Assembly (NCBI GenBank): GCA_002781265.1
Contig: PETS01000129.1
Location: 1 to 6,532 of the forward strand
Length of the DNA: 6,532 bases
Source of the DNA: Candidatus Falkowbacteria bacterium CG02_land_8_20_14_3_00_36_14
GTDB taxonomy: Bacteria; Patescibacteriota; Patescibacteriia; Patescibacteriales; UM-FILTER-36-11
Reading direction: 5' to 3'
Part shown: piece by piece, positions 6,476 through 6,532 of the stretch
Numbering within the stretch: position 1 is the first letter of the stretch
Layout of the letters: each line of letters opens with the position of its first letter
The notes under the pieces: generated by a model
Told to the model about the DNA's origin: nothing
Seen by the model: the letters and a program-made list of their open reading frames with translations, nothing else
The model's database searches: none
Made by a program: the position numbers and the translations under genes

Positions 6476-6493
6476 GTCCAGCACATTTTGGAC
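6476..6493. promoter_or_regulatory. Small dyad upstream of the -35 box
   Basis: GTCCA (6476-6480) and TGGAC (6489-6493) are perfect inverted arms around an 8-base centre, an 18-base dyad lying 12 bases upstream of the candidate -35 box. An operator for an upstream-binding regulator is possible. The arms are only 5 bp, no U-tract follows on either strand, and so a terminator is unlikely. Confidence 0.25.
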
Positions 6494-6514
6494 ACAAAGT
6501 TATTTTTAATTAAA

Positions 6515-6523
6515 TAATCCACA
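6515..6523 (+). other. DnaA-box-like 9-mer, one mismatch
   Basis: TAATCCACA differs from the consensus TTATCCACA at one base. It shares the 8-mer ATCCACAG, same orientation, with the perfect box at the left end of the window. An isolated one-mismatch site is weak evidence for DnaA binding. Confidence 0.2.
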
Positions 6524-6532
6524 GGGGTCTCT

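Noticed and set aside
6451..6488. 12-codon minus-strand reading frame (MCWTNTLIWRKR) as a leader peptide
   Set aside because: It lies mostly upstream of the predicted transcription start, has no ribosome-binding signal, and is short enough to occur by chance.

Overview
The window looks like a piece of a Patescibacteria (Candidate Phyla Radiation) genome, most likely a Parcubacteria-like lineage. This is inferred from the protein types, above all the paired DUF8128-like membrane protein and VirD4-like ATPase with a C-terminal zinc ribbon. AT-rich, compact DNA and starts without a Shine-Dalgarno sequence also fit. No marker gene is present to prove it. The standard genetic code fits: all five genes are open without reading TGA as sense, and their stops are four TAA and one TAG.

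All five genes lie on the minus strand and read right to left with gaps of 17, 5, 39 and 26 bases, so they form one probable operon. In order of transcription they are: (1) a 509-residue membrane-anchored protein of the DUF8128 type (4817-6346); (2) a 597-residue VirD4/TraG-like DNA-translocase ATPase with a zinc ribbon (3006-4799); (3) a 241-residue PHP-domain metal phosphoesterase with a hydrophobic C-terminal tail (2275-3000); (4) a 514-residue polytopic family 2 glycosyltransferase (691-2235); (5) a 202-residue CDP-alcohol phosphatidyltransferase resembling PgsA (56-664). At four of the five starts an in-frame stop lies so close upstream that the chosen ATG is the only plausible start.

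The right intergenic region (6347-6532) holds the best promoter candidate for the operon: an extended -10 box with a 17-base spacer to a partial -35 box. It also has a 10-bp-period direct repeat and a small dyad. The left edge (1-55) carries two overlapping opposed promoter-like elements, a perfect DnaA-box 9-mer at position 1, and a perfect 8-bp inverted repeat over the stop codon of the last gene. No RNA gene, insertion sequence, CRISPR array or convincing intrinsic terminator was seen, and no stretch over 300 bases lacks a gene.

Functionally, genes 1 and 2 look like a membrane anchor plus motor for moving DNA or protein across the envelope. Genes 4 and 5 make surface glycan and phospholipid. 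The PHP gene between them is compositionally different (about 28% G+C against about 42% in part of the neighbouring ATPase gene) and may be a later insertion. A shared envelope-linked role is an inference from co-transcription, not something the sequence proves.
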